DNA from: Anaerolineales bacterium
Lineage (GTDB): Bacteria; Chloroflexota; Anaerolineae; Anaerolineales; Villigracilaceae
Reading direction: 5' to 3'
Length of the DNA: 60,903 bases
Assembly: GCA_019187665.1 (NCBI GenBank)
Contig: JABARH010000054.1
Location: 1-60,903 of the forward strand
Shown one piece after another: positions 16,001-26,773 of the stretch. A model generated the notes under the pieces. That model searched no databases, was not told the DNA's origin, and saw only the letters and a program-made list of their open reading frames with translations. Position numbers and translations under genes: made by a program. Position 1 is the stretch's first letter; every line of letters starts with the position of its first letter.

Positions 16001-16199
16001 GATCCGCCTCGTGATCATGCTGCCTCTGCCGCCCACGCCCATCCCACCGACGGTCACTCCTTCGCCCACGCCGACCACCATCATCGTCCCGAGCGACACG
16101 CCCACGCCCAGTGCGACAGCGAATCCTCCCTCGCCAACTGCGACCGACACACCTCCGCCTCCCACCGAAACAGGGACGCCGCCGATCTCAACGCCGTAG
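13092..16199 (+). CDS. Class A penicillin-binding protein (PBP1a type)
   Basis: A membrane-anchored bifunctional peptidoglycan glycosyltransferase/transpeptidase of about 1035 residues. Order of parts: cytoplasmic N-terminal tail; one membrane segment (about residues 97-130); GT51 domain with ATEDKDFYSHPGFD and GGASTITQQLARALLL; linker; transpeptidase domain with SSIK (active Ser), SFN and KTGTSG; a beta domain; and a Pro/Thr/Ser-rich tail. ATG at 13092 is chosen over an upstream ATG at 13068, because the 13068 start falls in the preceding repeat. The P/T-rich tail resembles the linkers of the M23 protein at 51594-54257. It builds the cell wall and so argues for a peptidoglycan-bearing organism. 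Confidence 0.94.
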   Translation: MTDNDEQERIRRLLDSEAETRDDITPHQATGKRARVYSEPLSRPRLDANNMPLPRRVDEVDLEGTRVSNAAVSPPSRPLPPRPVAPPTPPISSFNWRGVVGCFVYGLIGLVFAGVVIGLIGLTIALYGYYSIARTLPSVEDLQARASQFETTRILDRNGAVLYEILDPNAGRRTYVPLDKISPYVVAATLATEDKDFYSHPGFDAWAIVRALWENYRTGGQGGGASTITQQLARALLLSPEERAERTIQRKAREIILAAEITRRYSKDEILELYLNEIYYGNLAYGIEAASETYFGVTADKLTLAQAAFLAGLPQSPGVYDIHTNRDVTLERNDQVLVLMYTLSQERACIEVSNSPAPVCVDATAATSASDEIRNYHFPQPDINIRYPHWVNYVRNQLELKYDAQTIYRSGFTIYTTLDPQLQNEAQRILSEQVALLADKNAFNGALVAIQPSSGQILAMVGSADFYNDAIAGQINMAVSQTRQPGSSIKPITYVAAFEKGWTPATLLWDVPSEFPPSGLASDPREPYKPLNYDGKFHGPVTVRVALANSFNVPAVKALNFVGIYDDPNTPEKDGMIAMAERLGITSLTQADYGLALTLGGGEVSLLDMTSAYAVFANNGVKIPPVSILKVTDFEGNLIEEYQPPAGEQALRPEHAYLISSILSDNEARSWMFGRNSVLNLPFPAAAKTGTSGTARGDAAELVFDNWTLGYTPDLVTGVWIGNADYSPMINTTGSTGAAPIWSQFMQYAEPLVSNGNPTPFAAPQNIIEKIVCSLTGAEPSPWCTGGQYREVFASDQPPLPANKDLFGKVTIDTWTRLEASPACDDFTEETNAMRVNDPWARKWLASGEGRNWLEANDLPQKYVYAPERECTANDPRPLLQFTNLKDGQVIQDDPVLAIQGVADATAGFRGWALDFRPNTPFEDWFPLARGEKPVKGGELYEFALDGVPNGEIILRLRLIGDNDAYAEKMIRLVIMLPLPPTPIPPTVTPSPTPTTIIVPSDTPTPSATANPPSPTATDTPPPPTETGTPPISTP

Positions 16200-16372
16200 G
16201 CAAGCGCCCACCGCCCGTCAGGGTTAAAGCGGCAGTTGGTTCGAGGAAAATATCGCGCGGGCGAAGAGTTCCGGCGTGAACTTCCCGCCGCGGCGCCGGA
16301 AGGTCTACTGCCCTCCTTGAATTCGAACAGTATGGTCTTTTCAAAGTCGCTTGAAAAAACGGCGGGTTTGGA

Positions 16373-16450
16373 ACGCGAATGCCACGAATAGGCGAATTTC
16401 GCGAATTTTCTTGGGTTTATTCGCGTCATTCGCTGATTGGCGTAACTCGC
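16373..16450. repeat. GCGAATT-type imperfect palindrome
   Basis: Repeats of GCGAAT/ATTCGC in inverted order with a pyrimidine-rich centre (TTTTCTTGGG). It lies in the 466-bp gap between the PBP gene and rpoC. The stretch 16200-16372 before it shows no gene or clear signal. Confidence 0.6.
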
Positions 16451-16501
16451 GTTGAGAAATCTCCGACCTTAAGAAAGCCATGATTCGAACAGAAGCGCCT
16501 C

Positions 16502-16530
16502 TTGCGCGATTCACGCGAAATCCATATAAT
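16502..16530 (+). promoter_or_regulatory. Promoter of rpoC
   Basis: TTGCGC (16502-16507) and a perfect TATAAT (16525-16530) are separated by 17 bp. Transcription would start near 16537, giving a leader of about 129 nt. This shows that rpoC has its own promoter and is not read only from an upstream rpoB. Confidence 0.8.
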
Positions 16531-16558
16531 AGCGCCCGTTGAAAGTAAAACTGACCGA

Positions 16559-16633
16559 GCAAATCCCCGCAAGCGCTTGAGAGAAACTCTCGATGCGCTT
16601 GCCTTTGTTTGTCTCTAGTGCGAGCGGATTTGC
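16559..16633 (+). promoter_or_regulatory. Nested-hairpin leader of rpoC
   Basis: The outer arms GCAAATCC (16559-16566) and GGATTTGC (16626-16633) enclose inner arms GCAAGCGC (16569-16576) and GCGCTTGC (16595-16602), with GAGAG/CTCTC inside those. The inner stem is followed by CTTTGTTTGT, so it resembles an attenuator. The function is unknown; autoregulation or attenuation is inference. Confidence 0.6.
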
Positions 16634-16665
16634 CGGGGAACGACTTGTAAACGAGGAGAGGTACT

Positions 16666-20919
<4,254 letters not shown>

Positions 20920-20923
20920 ACAC

Positions 20924-20953
20924 AAAGAGACGCCTTGCCTAAGGCGTCTCTTT
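20924..20953 (+). terminator. Intrinsic terminator of rpoC
   Basis: AAAGAGACGCCTTGCC pairs with TAAGGCGTCTCTTT, giving a 12-bp stem starting 4 bp after the rpoC stop and ending in a T-run. It could also work for the opposite strand. Confidence 0.9.
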
Positions 20954-20979
20954 ATTAAACGTTATCGGAAATAATTTTT

Positions 20980-21052
20980 CGGACGCGGATGGACGCGGAA
21001 AACGCGGATTTTTTCTTCTTTATCAGCGTTCATCGGCGCTCGTCCGCGTCCT
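20980..21052. repeat. GGACGCGGAT-type palindromic repeat
   Basis: The left part has GGACGCGGATGGACGCGG and the right part CGTCCGCGTCC, with a pyrimidine-rich centre TTTTTTCTTCTTT. It is the same type as 41172-41242 and 49985-50069. Confidence 0.7.
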
Positions 21053-21102
21053 ACAAAAGAACTTGGGCGTATTACCGATAAAGTCTAATATTGAGGCGCG
21101 CG

Positions 21103-22356
21103 TTATGATCGTCCGTTGTCGCCGTGGATCAGTTCCTTGAGAACGCTGCCCAGGCGCGTGATACCGGCCCGGATGGTGTCGGGGGAGGCGTAGGAGAAGT
21201 TGATGCGCATGGTATTGGCGCCGCCGCCATTGGGATGGAAGGGCGCGCCCGGCACAAAAGCCACTTTGCGTTCGATCGCGCGCTTGAGTGCCTCGGCCGC
21301 GTCCATGCTCTCGGGCAGGACGCCCCACAGGAACATGCCGCCCTGTGGCCGCGTCCAGCGCATTTCGGCGGGAAATACCTCATCCATCATCTCGAGCATC
21401 ACATCGCGGCGTTCTTTATACACGCGGCGAATCACTTTCACGTGTTCATCGAGGAAACCACCCTTGCCGACTTCATAGGCCACATATTGGTTGAACGAAG
21501 AGGTGTGCAAGTCGGCGGCCTGTTTGGCCATGACCAGCCGGCGAATCACCTCCGGCGGGGCGATGACCCAGGCAAGACGTAAACCGGGCGCAAGCAATTT
21601 GGAGAATGTGCTGAGGTAGATGACGTTGCCGCTGTAATGACCGCCGTTCGGTCCGCGAAACTGACTGTCTATGGAGACCACGGAAGGGAGGTGTTCGCCT
21701 TCATAACGGAGTTGCCCATATGGATCGTCTTCGATGATCGGAACGCCGTATTTGTCGGCGAGCTCAACCAGGCGGCGGCGGCGTTCCAGGCTGAGGGTGG
21801 AGCCGCTTGGGTTTTGAAAGTTGGGGAGAACGTAAATGAATTTGGGGCCTTTCCGCAGGGCGTCTTCCAGTTCGTTCACGATCATGCCGCTCTCGTCCGT
21901 AGGGACCGGGATGTATTGCGCCCCGTAGGCGTTCCAAGCCTGGATGGCGCCGAGGTAGGTGGGCGATTCGACCGCGACGAAATCGCCGCGATTGATGAAG
22001 AGGCGCCCGATAAAGTCCAGCGCTTGTTGTGATCCGGATGTGATCAGGATATTTTCAGGGCTGACCTCGACGGCATAGCGGCTGGTATGCCGCGCGATCA
22101 TTTCGCGCAGGGGGCGATAGCCCTCGGTGGTGCTGTATTGCAAGGCCTGCGCGCCCTGCTGTGCCAGCACGATATTACAGGCCTCCTGAAATTCCTTGAC
22201 TGGAAAGACTTCCGGGGCTGGCAGGCCGCCCGCAAAGGAAATGATATCCGGTTGTTCGGTCAGTTTGAGCAGTTCGCGGATGACAGAACTCCCCATCCTT
22301 TGCATGCGATGAGCATAACGATATTCCCAGGGCGTTTGCATTGGCAAGGTTGGCAT
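21103..22356 (-). CDS. PLP-dependent aminotransferase, class I/II (LysN / 2-aminoadipate transaminase-like)
   Basis: A 417-residue fold-type I aminotransferase. Landmarks: ISFAGGLPAPEVFP near the N-terminus, QYSTTEGYRPLREMIA, ITSGSQQALDFIGR (cofactor phosphate loop), NFQNPSG (Asn binding PLP), EDDPYGQLRY (Asp) and STFSKLLAPGLRLAW with the Schiff-base Lys. The same features are shared by LysN and by the aminotransferase half of MocR regulators, but no winged-helix domain is present. The substrate is uncertain: aminoadipate, branched-chain or aromatic amino acids are all possible. It is a single-gene unit transcribed away from the following region. Confidence 0.9.
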   Translation of the reverse strand: MPTLPMQTPWEYRYAHRMQRMGSSVIRELLKLTEQPDIISFAGGLPAPEVFPVKEFQEACNIVLAQQGAQALQYSTTEGYRPLREMIARHTSRYAVEVSPENILITSGSQQALDFIGRLFINRGDFVAVESPTYLGAIQAWNAYGAQYIPVPTDESGMIVNELEDALRKGPKFIYVLPNFQNPSGSTLSLERRRRLVELADKYGVPIIEDDPYGQLRYEGEHLPSVVSIDSQFRGPNGGHYSGNVIYLSTFSKLLAPGLRLAWVIAPPEVIRRLVMAKQAADLHTSSFNQYVAYEVGKGGFLDEHVKVIRRVYKERRDVMLEMMDEVFPAEMRWTRPQGGMFLWGVLPESMDAAEALKRAIERKVAFVPGAPFHPNGGGANTMRINFSYASPDTIRAGITRLGSVLKELIHGDNGRS

Positions 22357-22382
22357 CGGTTCTCCTTTTTGTTTGTATCAGG

Positions 22383-22462
22383 ACTTACGCAAAACCTTGC
22401 GTAGGGCGCGCCGAAGGTGTAACGCGCCTGCTGGCGTTAGAGAACGCCAATTATGCGTAAGT
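22383..22462. mobile_element. MITE-like element with ACTTACGCA ends
   Basis: ACTTACGCA (22383-22391) is inverted at TGCGTAAGT (22454-22462). The interior is a chain of smaller hairpins, such as TGGCGTT/AACGCCA at 22432-22449. There is no coding capacity. It lies just upstream of the aminotransferase gene. A target duplication could not be fixed with confidence. The surrounding 22357-22692 contains no convincing gene. Confidence 0.55.
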
Positions 22463-22484
22463 TTTGTGTATGCTTCCTGTTCCT

Positions 22485-22527
22485 AAAAAGAAAGGCCTGA
22501 CAGGTATGCGTATGTACCCATCAGGCC
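22485..22527 (-). terminator. Terminator-like hairpin on the minus strand
   Basis: Minus strand GGCCTGA pairs with TCAGGCC, with an inner GGTAC/GTACC-like pairing, and is followed by TTTCTTTTT. There is no recognised gene upstream of it on that strand (22528-22690), so it may end an unrecognised small RNA or be a decayed relic. Confidence 0.5.
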
Positions 22528-22692
22528 GCTGCTGATTCATGGCGCAAGTAAGCCAGGTAGAGCCAGGATTCGTTTTATGTGTGTCATTGCAGGTAATCTT
22601 ACCGTCATTTTCAACATCATGCAACCCGCTCCGGTCACGCTGATTGTCACCAAACGGCAATGAAGGCGAAAAAAAGAGGGATTAAATATTCC

Positions 22693-22721
22693 TTGACTTA
22701 ATAGAACAGGTGTTCTATACT
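22693..22721 (+). promoter_or_regulatory. Promoter with LexA-like operator in the spacer
   Basis: TTGACT (22693-22698) and TATACT (22716-22721) are 17 bp apart. Between them TAGAACAGGTGTTCTA (22702-22717) is a palindrome matching the Gram-positive/DinR-type LexA consensus GAAC-N4-GTTC and overlapping the -10. A repressor bound there would block RNA polymerase. That the regulator is LexA is inference. Confidence 0.6.
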
Positions 22722-22762
22722 GTTGGAAAGTTGAACTTCCTCCCGTTTGAAAGGAGTCTCCC

Positions 22763-23506
22763 ATGAATCGTCCGCTCTCACTTCAACTTATTCCACTGCT
22801 TAAGGGGACCGCGCTCAAGCGCGGCGCCATTTTTGGCGTCATCTTGCTGGGGGCGCTGATTTCTTTTGAGGTGTTTAATTTCAGCACAACCCAGTTTGCC
22901 CTGCTCGATGTGTTGGGCGAACTGAGTTTTGCCGGCGTTCGCTGGGCTTCCATACTGGCCTTCGCATTTTGCGGAATTGATTTTGCTGGAATTGCCCGCA
23001 TCTTTACGCCCGAGCAGGGACGGGATGAACCGGTCGAGGTATATTATCTCTTCGGCGCGTGGCTGCTGGCGGCCGCGTTCAACGCCCTGCTCACCTGGTG
23101 GGGGGTGTCGGTGGCGATCCTTCAGCATCAATCGGCCGCGGGCGCCGCGTTGCTGACTGCCTCCGCGTTTAACAAGGGTGTGCCGATCTTCGTTGCGGCG
23201 ATGGTCTGGCTGATCCGTGTGTTGATCATCGGGACCTTCTCTGTGGCAGGGGAGCGGCTCTTCACCCTGGCAGAGGATCGCCCTACGCGCGCCCCGTTCG
23301 CCCGTCCCGTGGAGGCGGCGCAAGCGCGACCTCAGCCGCGCCCGTCCCCAGTTAATTCGGTTCCAACCGCCGTGTATGCCCGTCCGGCGCCCAAGCCCTT
23401 TCCAGCGCAGACTCAATCGCGCCCTGTAGCGCGTCCCGAGCCTAGCTACCATCCGGTTGGGATGTCTGCTTCGGCGTACAATGAGACAGGACCCGCGCGG
23501 ATGTGA
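22763..23506 (+). CDS. Hypothetical multi-pass membrane protein
   Basis: A 247-residue protein with no family recognised. Four hydrophobic segments are visible at about residues 21-40, 55-80, 92-118 and 135-160. They are followed by a cytoplasmic-type, Pro/Arg/Ala-rich, apparently disordered tail of about 75 residues (many PxPxP-like words). The ribosome site AAAGGAG precedes the ATG at 22763. It is transcribed alone from the promoter with the LexA-like box and ended by a long palindrome, so a stress-induced membrane function is possible but unproven. Confidence 0.8.
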   Translation: MNRPLSLQLIPLLKGTALKRGAIFGVILLGALISFEVFNFSTTQFALLDVLGELSFAGVRWASILAFAFCGIDFAGIARIFTPEQGRDEPVEVYYLFGAWLLAAAFNALLTWWGVSVAILQHQSAAGAALLTASAFNKGVPIFVAAMVWLIRVLIIGTFSVAGERLFTLAEDRPTRAPFARPVEAAQARPQPRPSPVNSVPTAVYARPAPKPFPAQTQSRPVARPEPSYHPVGMSASAYNETGPARM

Positions 23507-23530
23507 CGTTTCGGTTCGTTTCCAGGTTTG

Positions 23531-23578
23531 CTTTCAATCCAAAGAGACGGCTGTGCAGCCGTCTCTTTGGATTGAAAG
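23531..23578. terminator. Long near-perfect palindrome, likely bidirectional terminator
   Basis: The left arm CTTTCAATCCAAAGAGACGG and its mirror CCGTCTCTTTGGATTGAAAG are separated by CTGTGCAG. The stem exceeds 20 bp and serves the plus-strand membrane-protein gene and possibly the minus-strand side. Confidence 0.75.
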
Positions 23579-23625
23579 TGGGCGGCGATGTGTTCGTTTC
23601 CATCGGCGAGACCCTGTTGGCAAAA

Positions 23626-23840
23626 TTAACCGGTGCCAGCGATTTGATCTTGTGAATATGTGTCCAGCCGCGCGGGGTCTTGAGCGACAGAGACAGTCCA
23701 TGATCCGGGTTGTTCGGCAAATTCATATTCGAACGTCTCGAATTGATGTTTTGTGCGGGGGTTGTCTGGCTCTTCGTGGAAGGTGTTGATCGCGGATTTG
23801 TCTTCAGGTCTTTTAGGATGGAAGTGGATGCGGGAGTTTC
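23626..23840 (-). pseudogene. Possible coding remnant downstream of the GNAT-like gene
   Basis: On the minus strand an open stretch of about 70 codons reads KSAINTFHEEPDNPRTKHQF, then FETFEYEFAEQPGSWTVSVA, ending at the TAA at 23626-23628. It has a protein-like composition but no ATG, GTG or TTG start. It is in the same frame as the preceding GNAT-like gene beyond two stops. It may be a decayed tail or a small domain; chance is also possible. The rest of the 23507-23898 gap holds only the palindromic terminator. Confidence 0.25.
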
Positions 23841-23898
23841 GGAGGGAGCAAGAGGTTTTCGTTTTTTAGTCTTCTGATCTTGGCAGTCGAGGAGGGGA

Positions 23899-24765
23899 TC
23901 ATAAAACGTTTCCCAGGGTGGCTTCGCCGTCGGTGAGAATGTAGAAGGAGCGGTTGCCTGCCCGGTCATATACAAAATCGGTCACGAGGTAACCGGCTCT
24001 GAAATTTGCATCGAAGACTTCGCGTGAAAAAAGGCGCCAGTCGCGGGCGAGGGTGAAATCTTCCGCTTTCATTTTCATGAAGTCGCTGGGGATTTCGGCG
24101 AGGGCGAGCCGCCCACCGGGTTGGGCGAAGCGCAGCGGCGGTTTGATGAATCCGTTTGCAAGCGGGAGGGGGGCGTACAGGGATTGTGTCTCGGCATCTT
24201 CGAAGTGAGTCAGGTTGAGGGTCCCTCGAGGCTGTTGGCTGAGGCGGCGCTCAACGCGGCGGGTGCGGATCCACCAGTCCACCTGGAAGCGGTCGGAGGG
24301 GAGTCCGGCGTTCAATCCATCGCGCATGTCGCCGTAATACGCGGGCAGGTAGGTGTTGCAGACCGCGCCGAGGCGCGCGATGTTGAGATGGGCATTGCGG
24401 CTGAGGAGCGGGTCAAAGGTCCACGTGATATGATCGAGTCCCTGATTGCGGATCGTCTGCCATTGGGCGCGCTTGAGTTCAAAGCCGATGCCTGAGTCGC
24501 GGTGCGGCTCCAGTACGCCGAGCATGTGAGAGCAGTGTTTGGCGCGCGGGCCGTCTGGGACGAATTCGAGGCCGGGGAAACCGAATAAAAACCCGATCAA
24601 TTCGCCGCCTTCGATCGCGCCGAGAATCAGCCCGCCCGCATGGATGGCGGTGATGAGCATGTGCGCGGGGACCACGTCGGTTTCACTGCCGGGCCAGACG
24701 CGCCGCTGGAGTTCTTCGACGGCGGACATTTCATCGGGGGTTTCGAGAATGCGGATGGTGGGCAT
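23899..24765 (-). CDS. GNAT-fold predicted acetyltransferase (COG3375-like)
   Basis: A 288-residue protein. The N-terminal half (MPTIRILETPDEMSAVEEL, then GGLILGAIEGGELIGFLFGF) shows the first GNAT strands. The acetyl-CoA loop region is recognisable as HCSHMLGVLEPHRDSGIGFELK. The rest (WTFDPLLSRNAHLNIARLGA) matches the COG3375-type proteins, whose substrate is unknown. The ATG at 24765 is followed directly by the GNAT fold. Its leader contains a short GGTAGTT tandem repeat. It is divided from the next minus-strand gene upstream (24832-25821) by 66 bp and could be co-transcribed with it. Confidence 0.85.
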   Translation of the reverse strand: MPTIRILETPDEMSAVEELQRRVWPGSETDVVPAHMLITAIHAGGLILGAIEGGELIGFLFGFPGLEFVPDGPRAKHCSHMLGVLEPHRDSGIGFELKRAQWQTIRNQGLDHITWTFDPLLSRNAHLNIARLGAVCNTYLPAYYGDMRDGLNAGLPSDRFQVDWWIRTRRVERRLSQQPRGTLNLTHFEDAETQSLYAPLPLANGFIKPPLRFAQPGGRLALAEIPSDFMKMKAEDFTLARDWRLFSREVFDANFRAGYLVTDFVYDRAGNRSFYILTDGEATLGNVL

Positions 24766-24767
24766 GT

Positions 24768-24802
24768 GTAGTTTGGTAGTTGGGTAGTTGGGTAGTTGGG
24801 TA
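24768..24802. repeat. GGTAGTTG tandem repeat
   Basis: Four to five tandem copies of an approximately 8-bp unit (ggtagttg) lie immediately upstream of the GNAT-like start codon on the minus strand. Unit-number changes could alter the leader or ribosome-site spacing. Confidence 0.8.
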
Positions 24803-24831
24803 TCGCGGAAAACTGTGTACGTATGCAGGTT

Positions 24832-25821
24832 TCATTCCGGCGGCCTCAGCGATGGAAATCGCTCGCGGAATTTCTCTGCATATTTTTTTCTCTGCACACT
24901 CGTCCAGCGCGAGAGGCGTTCCGTCCATGAAGCGCGGCGCAGGTAATCGAGTCGATACGTGAAACGCGCGGGCATTAAGCCAAAGGCGCGGGTCAGGTTG
25001 TCCACAGGGCAGGTACGGTTGAGCGAAACGTAATCGAGCCCAAACGAAGAGAAGGAAAAGTTGGGGAGCATGGCGTCGAGCAGGATCAGCAGGGCGCGGG
25101 TGTTTGGCATCGAGAGCGGGACGATCTTCCGGCGCTGACGCGTAACCTCCATCAATGTTTCAACCACCTGCGAAAGAGGAAAATATTCGCTGCCGCCGAT
25201 CTCGCAGGTCTGGTTGGCCATCTGTGGATCATCTATGGCCCATAAGATGCATGTGACCAGATCCTCCACCCATAGCGGCTGGACCACGGCGCGTCCTCCG
25301 CCGGGCAGGGGGAGGACGCCAGGCGCGAAGCGAATCAAGCGGGACAGAGGAACGGTGAAGCGGTCCTCCGGGCCGAAGACGACAGAAGATCGCAGGATGG
25401 TGTGCGGCACACCCGTGCGGCGGATATGTTCCTCGGCGATGCCCTTCGCCCTCAAGACCGGGAACGCAGACATGCGGTCTGCGCCGAGATGGCTGATGTA
25501 GATGATGCGTTTAACTCCCGCGTCGGCCGCGGCTTCGGCCAGATTGCGCGTGCCGTGAATGTCGGTGGCAAGCAGGTCGCCTTGTTTGCCCTGTCCCTCC
25601 GCGCTGGCAAGATGGATGAGCGTCTCAACGCCGCCCATGGCGGCGCGCAGGCCGCGCGCGTCCGCGAGACTGGAGACGGCCACTTCGAGCGGCACCCCGG
25701 TCGGAAGTCGCGGGGTGCGAGGCGAGGGGCGGATAAGCGTCCGCACGGGGATGTCCATCTCAAACAAGTGGCGCACAAGCGCGCGCCCTATAAAGCCCGT
25801 ACTGCCGGTGATCAAGTACAT
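24832..25821 (-). CDS. NAD(P)-binding epimerase/NDUFA9-like protein
   Basis: A 329-residue atypical short-chain dehydrogenase. MYLITGSTGFIGRALVRHL is the Rossmann TGxxGxxG cofactor loop. LIHLASAEG, YISHLGADR and LRSSVVFGPEDRF follow in the order of the NDUFA9/YfcH-like subgroup. The Tyr of the classic YxxxK is replaced by a context around YISHLGAD...KGIAEEHIR, as in relatives that bind NAD(P) without clear catalysis. In other bacteria such proteins accompany respiratory complex I or sugar-nucleotide enzymes; nothing nearby specifies the role. The C-terminal tail is basic and hydrophobic. Confidence 0.87.
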   Translation of the reverse strand: MYLITGSTGFIGRALVRHLFEMDIPVRTLIRPSPRTPRLPTGVPLEVAVSSLADARGLRAAMGGVETLIHLASAEGQGKQGDLLATDIHGTRNLAEAAADAGVKRIIYISHLGADRMSAFPVLRAKGIAEEHIRRTGVPHTILRSSVVFGPEDRFTVPLSRLIRFAPGVLPLPGGGRAVVQPLWVEDLVTCILWAIDDPQMANQTCEIGGSEYFPLSQVVETLMEVTRQRRKIVPLSMPNTRALLILLDAMLPNFSFSSFGLDYVSLNRTCPVDNLTRAFGLMPARFTYRLDYLRRASWTERLSRWTSVQRKKYAEKFRERFPSLRPPE

Positions 25822-25883
25822 GGGGTGAATTATAAATCAAGGCGGAAAGGTGAAGGGTGAAGGGCGAATGAGAATCGGGCGGG

Positions 25884-25889
25884 TATAAT
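25884..25889 (+). promoter_or_regulatory. -10 box upstream of the DUF2277 operon
   Basis: A perfect TATAAT lies 24 bp before the DUF2277 ATG, in the 92-bp gap between divergent genes. No strong -35 is visible. The ribosome site AAAGGAGAG follows. Confidence 0.5.
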
Positions 25890-25913
25890 CTCAATGTACC
25901 AAAGGAGAGAACC

Positions 25914-26123
25914 ATGTGCCGAAGCATTAAACCATTGCGCCTGCCCGATCGTTCCGCATCCGACGAGGAGATCCGCGAGGCGGCCTTGCAATACGTGAGA
26001 AAGGTCAGCGGGTATCGTAAGCCGTCGCGGGCGAATCAGGCGGCGTTCGATGCCGCCATTCTCGAAGTGGCGGATGCCACGCGAAAAATGCTCGCTCAAC
26101 TTGCCGTTGCAAAAACCGCATGA
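25914..26123 (+). CDS. DUF2277 family protein
   Basis: A 69-residue protein that matches DUF2277 over its full length. It opens MCRSIKPL and continues ASDEEIREAALQYVRKVSGY and SRANQAAFDAAILEVADAT. The conserved start with Cys2 and the RKVSGYRKPS segment are diagnostic. The function is unknown. The stop overlaps the AlaX-like start (ATGA-type, 4 bp), so translation is probably coupled with the next gene. Confidence 0.92.
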   Translation: MCRSIKPLRLPDRSASDEEIREAALQYVRKVSGYRKPSRANQAAFDAAILEVADATRKMLAQLAVAKTA

Positions 26124-26773
26124 CTCAAAAACTTTTTTGGGCGGATCCATACCAGACGCAACTCGACACGCGCATCACCGGCGTGGACGGGACAGATGTG
26201 GCTGTGGCAGAGACGATTCTTTACGCATTCTCCGGCGGACAGGAAAGCGATCGCGGTGTGATCGGCGGATATGAAGTCTTGAAAGCGCGCAAGGATGGCA
26301 GGGAGATTTTCTACACACTGGCAGAAACACACGGACTCAAAAGCGGCGACGCCGTCACGATGACGATTGATTGGGAGCGGCGCTACCGCCTCATGCGGTT
26401 GCACTTCGCGGCAGAACTGGTGTTAGAGGTAGCGTATCAAAATTTGAAAGGCATCGAAAAGATCGGCGCGCACATCTCGCAGGAAAAAGCCCGCATTGAT
26501 TTCAAGTGGCTGGAGAACATCGCCGCTTCTTTCCCCCTCCTGACGGGTGAGGCCAATCGAATCATCGCTGAGGATCATCCCATCCTCAGCGCGTACAGCG
26601 ACGAGACGAACGAACGCCGCTACTGGGAAGTGACCGGCTTCGCGCGCGTCCCCTGCGGTGGGACTCATCTCAAGCGCACCGGTGAGGTTGGTCCGATCGA
26701 ATTGAAGCGCGACAATATCGGCAGGGGCAAGGAGCGCATCGAGGTGTACTTGTCCATAAAGGAGGCATCATGA
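26120..26773 (+). CDS. Alanyl-tRNA editing protein (AlaX-like)
   Basis: A 217-residue stand-alone editing domain related to the C-terminal part of alanyl-tRNA synthetase. It removes mischarged Ser or Gly from tRNA-Ala in characterised relatives. Residues about 10-85 form the beta-rich N-terminal part. Of the zinc ligands, the C-x3-H pair is present (PCGGTH near residue 179). The usual H-x3-H motif reads HFAAE near residue 94, so the second His is Glu. That substitution may mark a subgroup or altered metal binding. It overlaps its neighbours by 4 bp on both sides (DUF2277, DinB-like), indicating a translationally coupled operon. Confidence 0.88.
   Translation: MTQKLFWADPYQTQLDTRITGVDGTDVAVAETILYAFSGGQESDRGVIGGYEVLKARKDGREIFYTLAETHGLKSGDAVTMTIDWERRYRLMRLHFAAELVLEVAYQNLKGIEKIGAHISQEKARIDFKWLENIAASFPLLTGEANRIIAEDHPILSAYSDETNERRYWEVTGFARVPCGGTHLKRTGEVGPIELKRDNIGRGKERIEVYLSIKEAS

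Noticed and set aside
22451..22660. Small minus-strand protein with a DVENDGKITCND-type calcium-binding look
   Set aside because: The frame runs through the terminator hairpin and into the MITE-like element; no ribosome site; similarity too weak.
23442..23975. 177-codon minus-strand frame overlapping the GNAT gene's 3' end
   Set aside because: It overlaps the GNAT coding sequence in another frame, runs through a terminator palindrome and has no family features.
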